From Bacteroidales bacterium (GTDB taxonomy: Bacteria > Bacteroidota > Bacteroidia > Bacteroidales > Muribaculaceae), in assembly GCA_014800105.1 (NCBI GenBank), contig JAAVGQ010000027.1, positions 1 through 13,513 of the forward strand: a stretch of 13,513 nt of DNA, written 5' to 3'. The notes below the pieces were generated by a model that searched no databases, was not told the DNA's origin, and saw only the letters and a program-made list of their open reading frames with translations. Shown here piece after piece: positions 1-8,900 of this stretch. Position 1 is the first letter of the stretch. Every line of letters starts with the position of its first letter. The translations under genes were made by a program, and so were the position numbers.

Positions 1-898
1 TGTAAGGTTTCAGGAGCTCGATGAGATGAGCTGCATTCACGGTTTCCTCAGACACCCGGCGGCCGTTGTACTGGAAGGGAACCTGTTCCACCTGGTCCCT
101 GAGCGGAATGTGCATGAACATTACCACGTTGGTTCCCTCGGGAACATTTGCAAGGTCCTGTTCGAGCCAGCGGAAGGTGCGCTCGTCAATGTATCCCATG
201 TAGAAGTAGTCGCGACCAATGTAGAAGCAGTTGTCGACGGCGATGTAGTGAACATTACCGCGGTTGAAAGAGTAGTTGCTGGGACCGAAGTGATTTTCAA
301 ACCGCTTCTGGGACGTCTCGTGAGTGCGGCCCCAGTACTGCTCGTCATGGTTACCCATAACGTAGTAAACGGGAAATCCGAGGCCCGCGCGATGCTTGAG
401 GCTTGAGGGGTAAAGCTCGGGATGGTCACCCACAATGTCGCCGCAGTCAAGACCGAAGACATCAATGTCACCAAGGGTCTTTACATAGTCAACCACGTCA
501 GCAACCTGGCGGTCATATTCCTCAAGTTCCTCCTCGGCAACAACCTGAATGTCAGCCTGGGTCATGAACGCGTGGCGGCGGTCATCACGTGGATTCTTGA
601 TGAGGTTGAAATCATAATAGCTTTGAGTCTCCTCGATGGGGAGATAGAAAAGTGGATGGTTGAGCGAATCAACCGGGGGAAGATAGCCTGAGGGTGTTGA
701 AACGTGAACGTAGTTGGCGTCAGGGCTGGTTGAGAGCTTGAAGACACCCTTGGCGTCAGTAACGGTGCAGTTGTGACCGTCACTCACTGTAACGCCGGCG
801 AGGGGCTGGCTTCCTGAACGCACGCTGCCATAGATATCCTTGGCGTTGATAGCCACGAGGCTTGAGAGGAGTAAAGATGATAGTAGAATTGTTCTCAT
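1..898 (-). CDS. Calcineurin-like phosphoesterase with N-terminal regulatory-like domain, exported; C-terminus cut by the window edge
   Basis: An open frame begins with ATG at 898-896 (MRTILLSSLLLSS...) and continues past base 1 without a stop, giving about 299 visible residues. Residues 1-19 form a signal peptide without a lipobox, so a periplasmic location is likely. Residues about 21-95 resemble a carboxypeptidase-regulatory-like beta sandwich (DIYGSVRSGSQPLAGVTVSD). The metallophosphoesterase core follows. Visible metal-binding motifs are ADIQ near 115 (in place of the usual DxH; this exported family commonly has DxQ), GDIVGD near 152, GNHDE near 181 and a His in FMHIPL near 262. The final GHxH motif would lie beyond the edge. 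The layout matches Bacteroidetes MetallophosN-Metallophos-MetallophosC proteins, whose substrates are mostly unknown. It follows the GHL10-like gene by 94 bp with a hairpin between, so it may be a less strongly expressed last gene of the same operon. The family call is firm; the substrate is unknown. Confidence 0.9.
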   Translation of the reverse strand, partial: MRTILLSSLLLSSLVAINAKDIYGSVRSGSQPLAGVTVSDGHNCTVTDAKGVFKLSTSPDANYVHVSTPSGYLPPVDSLNHPLFYLPIEETQSYYDFNLIKNPRDDRRHAFMTQADIQVVAEEELEEYDRQVADVVDYVKTLGDIDVFGLDCGDIVGDHPELYPSSLKHRAGLGFPVYYVMGNHDEQYWGRTHETSQKRFENHFGPSNYSFNRGNVHYIAVDNCFYIGRDYFYMGYIDERTFRWLEQDLANVPEGTNVVMFMHIPLRDQVEQVPFQYNGRRVSEETVNAAHLIELLKPY

Positions 899-917
899 TA
901 GTTGCTTTTTAGAAGTA

Positions 918-959
918 AAACCCACGCATGGAGCACTGATGTGCGCTTAGCGTGGGTTT
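918..959 (-). terminator. Perfect 10-bp inverted repeat: possible terminator or attenuator between two genes
   Basis: The arms AAACCCACGC (918-927) and GCGTGGGTTT (950-959) are exactly complementary. The 22-nt loop can form a further 4-bp stem (GCAC 933-936 with GTGC 941-944 around TGAT). In the minus-strand transcript the stem is followed by a short U run (GGGUUUUACUUCU), shorter than in a strong intrinsic terminator. Only 19 nt separate the hairpin from the phosphoesterase start codon, leaving no room for a promoter after it. Partial termination or 3'-end protection of the upstream mRNA is therefore more likely than complete termination. Confidence 0.5.
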
Positions 960-992
960 CATAGTTTCTGTGATAAATGGATGGGAGGGAAC

Positions 993-2477
993 TTACTCGG
1001 CAGGCTTTTCTTCTTCAGCCGGCTCAACGAAGTTGAAGGGCTCTCCACGAAGTGCCTGGCCCATGGGAATCCAGTACTGGGGTGAATTCTGAAGGTGGCA
1101 GATGTCGAAGTGGAAGTAACCGTCAAGAGGTTCAGAGCAAGCAGCTACTACGTCATAGAGTGCCTTCATGAAATCAAGCTTGGTCCAGTCAGGATACTTG
1201 TCAAGGTCAAGATAGTCATGAGTCTCAGTGGGCCAGTTTCCGTTATCAGGGCCACCGATAACCTTAGTAGCCCCCATCACGCGAGTAGCACCGTTCTTGG
1301 CAAATCCTGCTGCGGTCCAGTCGTTGGTTCCTTCAATCTTGTCGGGAGCAGTGTAGCAGCCAAGGATGAGAAGATCGATATGGTCAGCATATCCGGTCTC
1401 GTGGTAGCGGCTTGTGCACCATGCTGAAGCTCCGGCCGAGGCTGAAACAGGGTCATAGTTGGGAGAAGCCCAGTTAACGCCATTCTGGTAGTAAGAGCCA
1501 TACCAAGCACCAACGTAGCAGGTGAACTGAAGGCCGGGGTGGTTATCGTGAGCAATCTTGGCAGCTTCCTCAACGAGGTCATGCATTGTGCGGGCACGGA
1601 ATTCCCACCATTCCTTGTAGTACTTGGGGAAATTGCTTGTGGGCACTTCCTGAGCTCCGAGGGGCATTACGTCACCCGGCCAGTTCTCGAGCTTCTGCCC
1701 TATGTACTCCTCGAAGAGACCGCGTGTGAGGTCTGAGAAGTCGGTTGTGCAATCCTTGAAACGGCCGCGGTCGAGCACGATACCGTCAAGGTCAGGATAG
1801 TTGGTCGCGAGATCTTTAACGAGGCCAAGGATGAGATTCTTTACCTCAGGGTGGTGAGGGTTGAAGAAACGTTCGCCATGGTCGTCGAGATCCATCTGGT
1901 TAACGAGACCGTCAGGAGTATTGATGGTGTTAATCATGTCCCTCTTGCTTGGGTCGCGGAAAACCATGCCAAAACCGCGGGCTGAAATCATACCGTTGTT
2001 GATATAGTTACCACCCACCATTGTGTTCATGGCAGCGTGAACGCGAACACCCGTCTTGTGGCCGGCATTGATCCACTCTTCGAGATAGTCCCATGTAGCG
2101 GTGCGCTTGGTAGAGCGGAAACGGGAGGTGTTGCCCATGCGTTGCCAGGTGTAAAGCTCCGTTACCTGGTCAACGAGTTCAGTCTTGAAAAGAACATCGC
2201 CGTTGGTGGGGCGCACGTCGACGATAATGTCAGTGAAACCGTTGTCGTAAGCTTTCTGTACGTATGAGGCAATGCTATCCTTATTGTTAGCTACTGAAGG
2301 GAAGTTGGCAGCCGCATCAATCCAGATGTAAGCTGACTTGCCGGCCTTGGAGGGATCGTATTCACCATAGAAGTCATCCCAGTAGTTGGGGCACTCGTCG
2401 GAACACGATACCAACCCCATTGCAGCGGTAGCCGAGAGGGCTACCACCGCGCTTTTGAATATATTCTTGAATTTCAT
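993..2477 (-). CDS. GHL10/alpha-amylase-family-like TIM-barrel lipoprotein, putative surface glycoside hydrolase
   Basis: The 494-residue product begins MKFKNIFKSAVVALSATAAM and has a lipobox LVSC with Cys25. Cys25 is followed by S-D-E, resembling the acidic surface-export signal of Bacteroidetes lipoproteins, so an outward-facing enzyme is likely. From about residue 48 the strands follow a TIM-barrel order: YIWIDAAANF, TDIIVDVRPTNGDVLF (82-97), GVRVHAAMN (143-151), then DLDGIVLDRGRFKD (229-242). This resembles family-10-like GHL10 (YngK/UPF0748) proteins and those annotated 'alpha amylase family' in Bacteroides. Asp236 at the end of the putative fourth strand is a candidate active-site residue. 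Later strands include LQFTCYVGAWYG (316-327), DLLILGCYT (368-376) and LDGYFHFDICHL (451-462). The protein ends in a short acidic Pro/Glu tail. It lies 21 nt after the DUF5018-like gene, as the last member of the tight SusC-SusD cluster. Substrate and activity cannot be assigned from sequence. Confidence 0.8.
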   Translation of the reverse strand: MKFKNIFKSAVVALSATAAMGLVSCSDECPNYWDDFYGEYDPSKAGKSAYIWIDAAANFPSVANNKDSIASYVQKAYDNGFTDIIVDVRPTNGDVLFKTELVDQVTELYTWQRMGNTSRFRSTKRTATWDYLEEWINAGHKTGVRVHAAMNTMVGGNYINNGMISARGFGMVFRDPSKRDMINTINTPDGLVNQMDLDDHGERFFNPHHPEVKNLILGLVKDLATNYPDLDGIVLDRGRFKDCTTDFSDLTRGLFEEYIGQKLENWPGDVMPLGAQEVPTSNFPKYYKEWWEFRARTMHDLVEEAAKIAHDNHPGLQFTCYVGAWYGSYYQNGVNWASPNYDPVSASAGASAWCTSRYHETGYADHIDLLILGCYTAPDKIEGTNDWTAAGFAKNGATRVMGATKVIGGPDNGNWPTETHDYLDLDKYPDWTKLDFMKALYDVVAACSEPLDGYFHFDICHLQNSPQYWIPMGQALRGEPFNFVEPAEEEKPAE

Positions 2478-2498
2478 AATTGGAGGGGTCAGGTGTTA

Positions 2499-4304
2499 TT
2501 ATTTCTGAATACAGTCTACGCGTACGCAACCTATAAAACCGTTAGAGTACATGAAGTAAGCATACATGTAGAAACCGGTGGGATCAACCCACAGTCGCAT
2601 GTCGTTACAGGGACCGCTTGCACCGAGGTTTCCGGCTGCCTGAGCACCACACTCGTGATTGAGGTTGAGACCGTTCTCTGAGAAGTCAACAGCCTCAGAG
2701 GTGAGCTCGCCGCCGGTAACGTCGAGGAGGTACATGTAGTCATTCTTCTTGCCGCCGAATGTCTGGGCGTTGACTGAGTTGTAGAAGAAGAACTTGCTGT
2801 TGTTGAATTCCTTGTAGTCACAGGCATTCATGATCCAGTTCTCAGGGTCATTGGGACGTTCCTTGAGGTCCTTGGGATCACAGTTTGGAATACCGTAAGA
2901 CACTGCGTTGAAGTTGCGCACAATGCTTGCAATCTCGTTATTATTATTGTAGTTAGTCGTTTCATTACCAACCTGGGAGAAGAATACGGGTCCATACTTA
3001 GAATTAGTGGGAGCAGCGTAGCAAGCAAAGAGGTTGTCGCCGGCAGTGACGCTTGTGGGAGCGAAGTCAGCACTGGTCCAGGGAGTGCGACCGAGGCCGT
3101 TGAGGTTAAACTGGTCGTAGTAAGTGTTGACCTTGCCGTTCTCGATGCCCCAGGAGTAAATAGTCAGGGGAACGGTTGAGCTGTTGGCGATAGTACCGAA
3201 GCGGGCATTGCCGTTAACGTCGCCGATTACTGAAATGCGGTTACCGGCGCCGTAGACGCTTGCTGAGTAGAGCTGAGTGCCCTGCTCGTCGATGCTCGCG
3301 AATTTCCATACGGTGAAGACGTTAGCAGTAGAGTAGTAAGTGTTCACGAGGATGTTGCCTGCGTCGTCGCTGGTCATGTTGTGGTTCATGCCCAGGGGTA
3401 CGTTACCCATGTGGAGGCGCTTGCCGGTATCCTCACCGGTGCGGGCGTTGAGCACGATTGCCTCGCGTTGACCCTGCTGGTTGATTATTACATAGTCATT
3501 AGTGATACCGAGACCGGTAGTGGTGCAGCTATTGTCACCACCGCCGTTAGCACTGATACCGAGCTCAGAGAGTTTCTTAAGCCACATGAGGCGAGCTGAA
3601 CCCTGACGGATGCCGTAACGGAGACGGTTGGGGATACCCTTTGAGAAGGTGTACTCCTTGCTTGTCTTGCCGTCCTGAGCCACTACTTTAATCTTGGCAC
3701 CTTCAGCCTCGAAATCGAAGGGTTCCTTAGTGATGTCGGGGATGATGGTAGCGTGGTAAGAAAGTGAGATTGAGGCAGTCTGGGGTTCGATGCGCTCGTC
3801 GATGTTGGGGGTTACGAGCATGATGCGGTTTTCGTCCTCATAGACTACGGCTGAGATTCCGCTCACGAGATCGAGAGTTTCCATCTCGCAGTCAGCGCTG
3901 TAGCGAATTTCACCCTTGAGTGAGTAACGCTTGCGCTCGCCCAGTGAGTTGGTCACGGTGATATAATTGGTCTGTGACAGGTCAAGGGTTGACAATGCGG
4001 GCTCAATCTTGGTGTTGGTTGCAAGCGAAGCGGTGAGCTTCACGTCCTTCATCATTTCAGGAGTGAAGAGCTCGTCGCTTGAGCGGGGATAGTTGTAGGG
4101 GAACACAACCACGATGCTGTTGTTGTCGTAGTCAATCTCAGCGTCAAAACTATTCTCAGATGACTCGTCGCCAATCATTGAAGCCTTGAGTGAGAGGATG
4201 CCCTTGGGGTCACCGTTGGGCGTCACCTGCTCGGGATCATGGCAGCCGGCAGCCATGAATATCATGGCGAGGGCTGATATATAGGATAATAATTTGGTCT
4301 TCAT
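2499..4304 (-). CDS. DUF5018-like surface lipoprotein, putative glycan-binding protein of the SusC/D complex
   Basis: The 601-residue product has a lipoprotein signal peptide with lipobox MAAGC (Cys21). Two consecutive beta-rich, Ig-like segments follow. The first is about residues 33-132, with acidic IDYDNNSIVVVFPYNYP and an ending typical of DUF5018, YITVTNSLGERKRYSLK. The second is about 139-220, ending in a related form, IKVVAQDGKTSKEYTFSKG. The remainder, about 225-601, is a longer beta-rich domain with repeated strand-turn segments (YVIINQQGQREAIVLNARTG, DAGNILVNTYY, RISVIGDVNGNARFG), possibly a beta-propeller. No catalytic motif is visible. The gene sits 27 nt after susD and 21 nt before the hydrolase-like gene. 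In PULs this position is usually held by surface glycan-binding proteins (SGBPs), so that role is inferred by position and architecture. The DUF5018 assignment is from recognition of the N-terminal pattern, not a search. Confidence 0.75.
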   Translation of the reverse strand: MKTKLLSYISALAMIFMAAGCHDPEQVTPNGDPKGILSLKASMIGDESSENSFDAEIDYDNNSIVVVFPYNYPRSSDELFTPEMMKDVKLTASLATNTKIEPALSTLDLSQTNYITVTNSLGERKRYSLKGEIRYSADCEMETLDLVSGISAVVYEDENRIMLVTPNIDERIEPQTASISLSYHATIIPDITKEPFDFEAEGAKIKVVAQDGKTSKEYTFSKGIPNRLRYGIRQGSARLMWLKKLSELGISANGGGDNSCTTTGLGITNDYVIINQQGQREAIVLNARTGEDTGKRLHMGNVPLGMNHNMTSDDAGNILVNTYYSTANVFTVWKFASIDEQGTQLYSASVYGAGNRISVIGDVNGNARFGTIANSSTVPLTIYSWGIENGKVNTYYDQFNLNGLGRTPWTSADFAPTSVTAGDNLFACYAAPTNSKYGPVFFSQVGNETTNYNNNNEIASIVRNFNAVSYGIPNCDPKDLKERPNDPENWIMNACDYKEFNNSKFFFYNSVNAQTFGGKKNDYMYLLDVTGGELTSEAVDFSENGLNLNHECGAQAAGNLGASGPCNDMRLWVDPTGFYMYAYFMYSNGFIGCVRVDCIQK

Positions 4305-4331
4305 AATTATTCTCTTCTTTATACTTGAATA

Positions 4332-5963
4332 TTACTGCCACTGAGTGTACTGGTTGAGGAGGTTGTTGTTGATAACCTCAGAGTGGGGGATGGGGAAGAC
4401 GTAAGTCTTCTCGTTGAACACGCGGTCATCAAGGTCAACTTCAACATACTGGTACTCGCCGTTAGAGATTTTGAAACCGTGGCAGCGATAGTTATTGTAT
4501 TCAACATGAGCCAGTTTCCAGCGACGCATGTCCCAGTAGAGGTGACCCTCGTAAGCAAGTTCCACCTTGCGCTCCTTGCGGTAGTCGTCAAACCAGCGGT
4601 AGCCGGTTGAAGTCTTCTCAGGGAGACCCACGCGGGCACGGATCTTATTCATGGGAGTCTGGTATTCTGAAGCTGCCATGTCAAGGTGGTAAGCTGCCTC
4701 AGCCTTGTTCAGTAGAATCTCAGCATAGCGGAGAGAAACCCATGTCTGACCGCTGCTTGTGTTCTTGAGGTCAGTGTGAGACTCGTCAACGAGCTTGCGC
4801 AGGAAGTAACCGGTACAGGTCTTGTTCCAACCGTAGGCGGCTGAACCATATTCCTGGAACACGCCGTTGGGGCCTTCAACGCTGTTGTCCATCACCACTC
4901 CCTGCCAGGTTGAACCGGGATAAGTGATAGTAGCGGCAAAGCGGGGCTCGAGTGACTCGTAGTCAGGACGCTCCTTGGAGCCATTGTGCCATGCAGTCCA
5001 GTCGTAGGCCTTACCGTCCTTGGTTTCGTAGCACTCAACCATTTCCTGAGTGGGAACACCGCAGGAACCAAACTGGTAAGTGTTAGAAGCGATAACGGGA
5101 GCATAAAGGGCGTCAAAAGAGTGAGAGGGACTGTTCATCGCGTCATATTTGAACTCGATGATTGACTCCTTGTTGCCACCCTTGGTAGCGCTAGCGTAGC
5201 TTGAAACGAGGTCATAGCGGCCTGACTTTTCAACAGCAACGGCTGCGTCGTAAGCCTTCTGCCAGCGCTCGGCATACATCATAACGCGACACTTGAAAGC
5301 GGTCGCCATGATCTGGTCGATGCGGCCGTCATTAGTTGCATCCCACTTTGAGGGAAGGTTCTCGATAGCGAAGTCAAGGTCCTGCTCGATGAAGTCCCAG
5401 AGCTCTTCCTTGGTGGAGATAGCCTTGTTGGGACCGTCAGGAAGCGCATCATAGATGATACCGCCATCGTAGCGCTTGGCCAGGTGGAAGTAAGAGAATG
5501 CGCGGAAGAAGCGGGCCTGAGCCTCCCACAGCAGGTTCTGGTCAGCGGGGAATTTTGAGAACTGCTTCATTGAGTTGAGGAACTGATTGACGTAGCGCAC
5601 CTGGGTGTAGACGGTTGACCATCCGCTAAGCGCGTTCTGGCTGGGTGACATGAAGTCATACTCGGTTGCATACTGATAAGCCTGCTTTGCGCGAACGCCC
5701 AGAGCCTCGTGGTTATATTTGAGAGCATCACAGAATGCCTCGATCATGTTGCCGCCTGCATCACCGCCGCCGAAAACACCCCATGAGTTGATGTAACCAT
5801 AGAAGTAGTTAACCTGCATGTCGATATGCTCCTCGGTGTCCCAGGTTGCCTCATCGTCAATCTTGGAAGTATTGTCGACGTTGTCCAGCCAGTCATTACA
5901 AGCTGTAGTCGACCATCCCACGAGGGCTATGGCAAGTAATTTATATATTGATGTCATTTTCAT
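4332..5963 (-). CDS. SusD/RagB-family outer-membrane glycan-binding lipoprotein
   Basis: The 543-residue product has lipobox TTAC (Cys22), followed by the characteristic NDWLDN start of mature SusD proteins. Family hallmarks are visible in order: WSTVYTQVRYVNQFLN (115-130), EAQARFFRAFSYFHLAKRYD (147-166, TPR-like helices), ESLEPRFAATITYPGSTW (336-353), GYFLRKLVD, SLRYAEILLNKAEAAYHL, MNKIRARVGLP and VELAYEGHLYWDMRRW. The C-terminus ends in NNNLLNQYTQWQ, as usual for the family, so the protein looks complete and intact. SusD proteins cap the extracellular face of the SusC channel and present oligosaccharides. The start follows the susC stop by only 17 nt, indicating co-transcription and a matched pair. 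The ligand cannot be told from sequence because SusD homologues diverge strongly in the binding site. Confidence 0.97.
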   Translation of the reverse strand: MKMTSIYKLLAIALVGWSTTACNDWLDNVDNTSKIDDEATWDTEEHIDMQVNYFYGYINSWGVFGGGDAGGNMIEAFCDALKYNHEALGVRAKQAYQYATEYDFMSPSQNALSGWSTVYTQVRYVNQFLNSMKQFSKFPADQNLLWEAQARFFRAFSYFHLAKRYDGGIIYDALPDGPNKAISTKEELWDFIEQDLDFAIENLPSKWDATNDGRIDQIMATAFKCRVMMYAERWQKAYDAAVAVEKSGRYDLVSSYASATKGGNKESIIEFKYDAMNSPSHSFDALYAPVIASNTYQFGSCGVPTQEMVECYETKDGKAYDWTAWHNGSKERPDYESLEPRFAATITYPGSTWQGVVMDNSVEGPNGVFQEYGSAAYGWNKTCTGYFLRKLVDESHTDLKNTSSGQTWVSLRYAEILLNKAEAAYHLDMAASEYQTPMNKIRARVGLPEKTSTGYRWFDDYRKERKVELAYEGHLYWDMRRWKLAHVEYNNYRCHGFKISNGEYQYVEVDLDDRVFNEKTYVFPIPHSEVINNNLLNQYTQWQ

Positions 5964-5980
5964 TGTCTTCGTGTTTTTTA

Positions 5981-8900
5981 TTAGAATGAGAGGTTTACAC
6001 CGAATGAGAATGTGCGCTGCTGGGGATAGTAACCGTTGTTAACAGCGGGTGATTCGGGGTCAATGTTATATTTGTTAAGCTGGCTGAATGTGAGCAGGTT
6101 GTAACCTTCAGCATAGATGCGGAGGCGCTTGATGCCTGCGTGGCTCATCCAGCGCTGGGGGAAGGTGTAACCAACCTGGGCAGTCTTCAGTCGCAGGTAG
6201 TTACCGTTGCGGTACCACAGGGTTGAAGAGTAACCGTTGTTGTTAGAGTAGCTCATGGTAGCCTCGAGACGGGGGAACTCAGCGCCGGTATTCTCGGGAG
6301 TCCATGCGTTCTCAACCAGGTAGGTGGGTGAGTTACCGCCTTCGTAGAACGGACGTGTGAACGAGGTGTGGTCCTGTACGCCGGCAAATGCAGCACCTGT
6401 CTGAGTGTACTGACCGGTGAGAGCCACGTCACAGTCGAGACCCCATGCCCAGAGCATGTCGAAGTCAAAGCCGTTCCAGTTAGCGTTGAGGTTGAGCGAG
6501 CCGGTGTATTTGGGAGTGTGGCTCTTACCGAAGTAACCGTCATCATCACCCCATGCACCTGAAGCGGGAGCTACGATCTTGCCGTCACCGTTGAGGTCCT
6601 TGTACTTGATGTAACCGGGACGCACCTTCTGGGGAGGAGTAGGACTATGCTCGATTTCTTCCCATGACTGGTAGAGACCCTCGGCAATCATGCCGCGCTT
6701 AACACCAACCTGCTTGCCGGCGAGGCGCTGCCACTCGGGGAGGTTTTCTGAGTCACCTGCATACTTGACCCAGCGGGCATAAGCGTAAGAGAAGATGAGC
6801 TTGGCACCGTAACCCACGTTACCGATGCGGTTGTTGTGGCTGAAGGTGAGGTCGAAACCGCGGTAGTCAACAGCGTTGACGTTACCGGTGGTTACATAGT
6901 ATCCACCCATTGAGGGAGGATAAGAACCGGTGGTACCGGCAATCATGTCATATTCATACTTGTAGAAGGCGTCAGCCTCGATGTTGAGGAGACCTCTCCA
7001 CAGGGTAGCGTCGATACCGACGTTGTAGTTGTTAGCCTTAGCCCAAGTGAGGTAGGGGTTACCAAGCACTGAGGGAACGATAGCCGAGCCCTGGATGCCG
7101 CCGATGATGAGCGCGTTATTGCTGATGGCCATGCTATTGCGCCACATGAGTGCGCTAAGACCGGTTGTAGTTGCAGTCTGACCGTAACCGGCACGGAGCT
7201 TGAGGTTCTGTACCCAGTCAACGTCGAAGAAGTCTTCACGGTTGATGCGCCAGCCGGCTGATACACCGGGGAGGGCAACCCATCGCTTGTTCATGCCGCC
7301 GAAGAGGTAGCTGCCGTCATAGCGGAAGGTGAGTTCACCGAAGTACTTGTCATCAAAGTTATAGTTACCGCGAAGAACGAAACCAGCCTGTCGGGTGTGA
7401 GAAGTGCTGCCACCGGGCTTGGGATGAATAACGCTGCCGTCGATGCCGGTGTTGGTGATGTTATCAAGCTCATCGAGCGAGATGAAGTTGAGACCGTAAC
7501 CTGCAACGCCGATGCCGTGTGAACGGTATTCACGGGTTTCACCCAGGGCGAGGATGCCTACAGTGTGCTTGCCGAAGGTGTTATTATAACCGATTGAAGT
7601 CTGAGTGGTGACGGTATAAGCACGGCTTGCATTCTCAAGGATGCTCACGTTGCCGGGCTGGTCACTCCACTCGGGCTTGCCGTCAGCTTTACCGGTGAGA
7701 GCATTGTAGCCGTTACCATAGATGGGTGAGGTGATGGGCACCTTAGTGTCGGCAACGCGGGTGTCAAAGTAACCGCGTATAATCTGATAAGGGGTAGTGA
7801 GAGCTTTAGAGGTGGGAACCACTACGTCATACGCGCCGGTGAACTTGGCGTAGAGACCCTTGAGGAAGGGAGCGTCATAGCGCAGTGACAGGTTGGTTGA
7901 CACGGCGGTGGTGTTTATTTTCTTGTAACCTGAGTCATAGAGAGCGGCGCCGGGTGAAGCCACAAGAACGTTTCCACCCCATGAACCCACGGGATACATC
8001 TTGCCCTGATACTCGGTGTACTCGGGCAGGTAGGGGAGTGAACGTACAATCTGCTCGGGAATATTCTCGTAGTCGTCAGGGTTAGCGCTCATGTAGGGCT
8101 GACGGTTGTCAACTACGCGGCCTGAGATACCGAGGTCGAAAGTGAGGTTCTTTGTAATCTTGGCGTTGATATTAGAACGCAGGTTGTAACGGGCATTGGT
8201 GAAGCGGTCAAGGTTACCTTTTTCATTAAGGTAGCCGAGTGACACGAAGAACTTATACTTCTCGTTACCACCTGAGGCGGTGATGTTGTGAGAGGTACGT
8301 GTACCTGTGCCCCACATCTTGTCATACCAGTTAGTGTTGCCCCAGCCGTTGATACCCAGGCGCATGCTGTTGATGTGCTCAGGCTTGAAGATGGGGTAGC
8401 AGTCGGGACCCCACTCGAGATCATTGTCGAGTGCATAGGCGCGGTTGTACCAGTAAGCGTAACCGGGGCCGTCAAGCCACGTCTGCTGCAGGGCATTGCG
8501 GCTCCAACCGAATGTACCGGTATAGTTGATTGAGGTGCGCTCAGTGTCACCCTGCTTGGTGGTCACGATGATAACACCATTAGCGTTGAGACCGTAAACT
8601 GCGATTGCTGAAGCATCCTTGAGGACTGACACTGACTCGATTTCGTTGGGGTCAATCTGGTTGAAGTCGTCGGAAGTACGGCGCACACCGTCGATAACGT
8701 ATATGATACCGGTCTGGCCACGGAGGGTGATTGAAGCGGCATCAGCACCGGGCTGGCCTGAGGTCTGCACTGTTGCGATACCTGACACGCGGCCGCCGAT
8801 GACGTTAGACATTGACATTGTGGGCGCCTTGAGGAGGTCCTTACTTGAAACTGTTGACACGGCTGAGGTTACCGCACCACGCTTCATAGAACCGTAACCC

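Noticed and set aside
26..691. Plus-strand open frames opposite the phosphoesterase gene
   Set aside because: They are antisense to a gene with clear phosphoesterase motifs and have no recognisable protein features or promoter.
8113..8550. Overlapping Ser/Thr/Pro-rich open frame inside susC
   Set aside because: The low-complexity composition is typical of an off-frame reading of a biased coding sequence. The susC frame here matches its family throughout.
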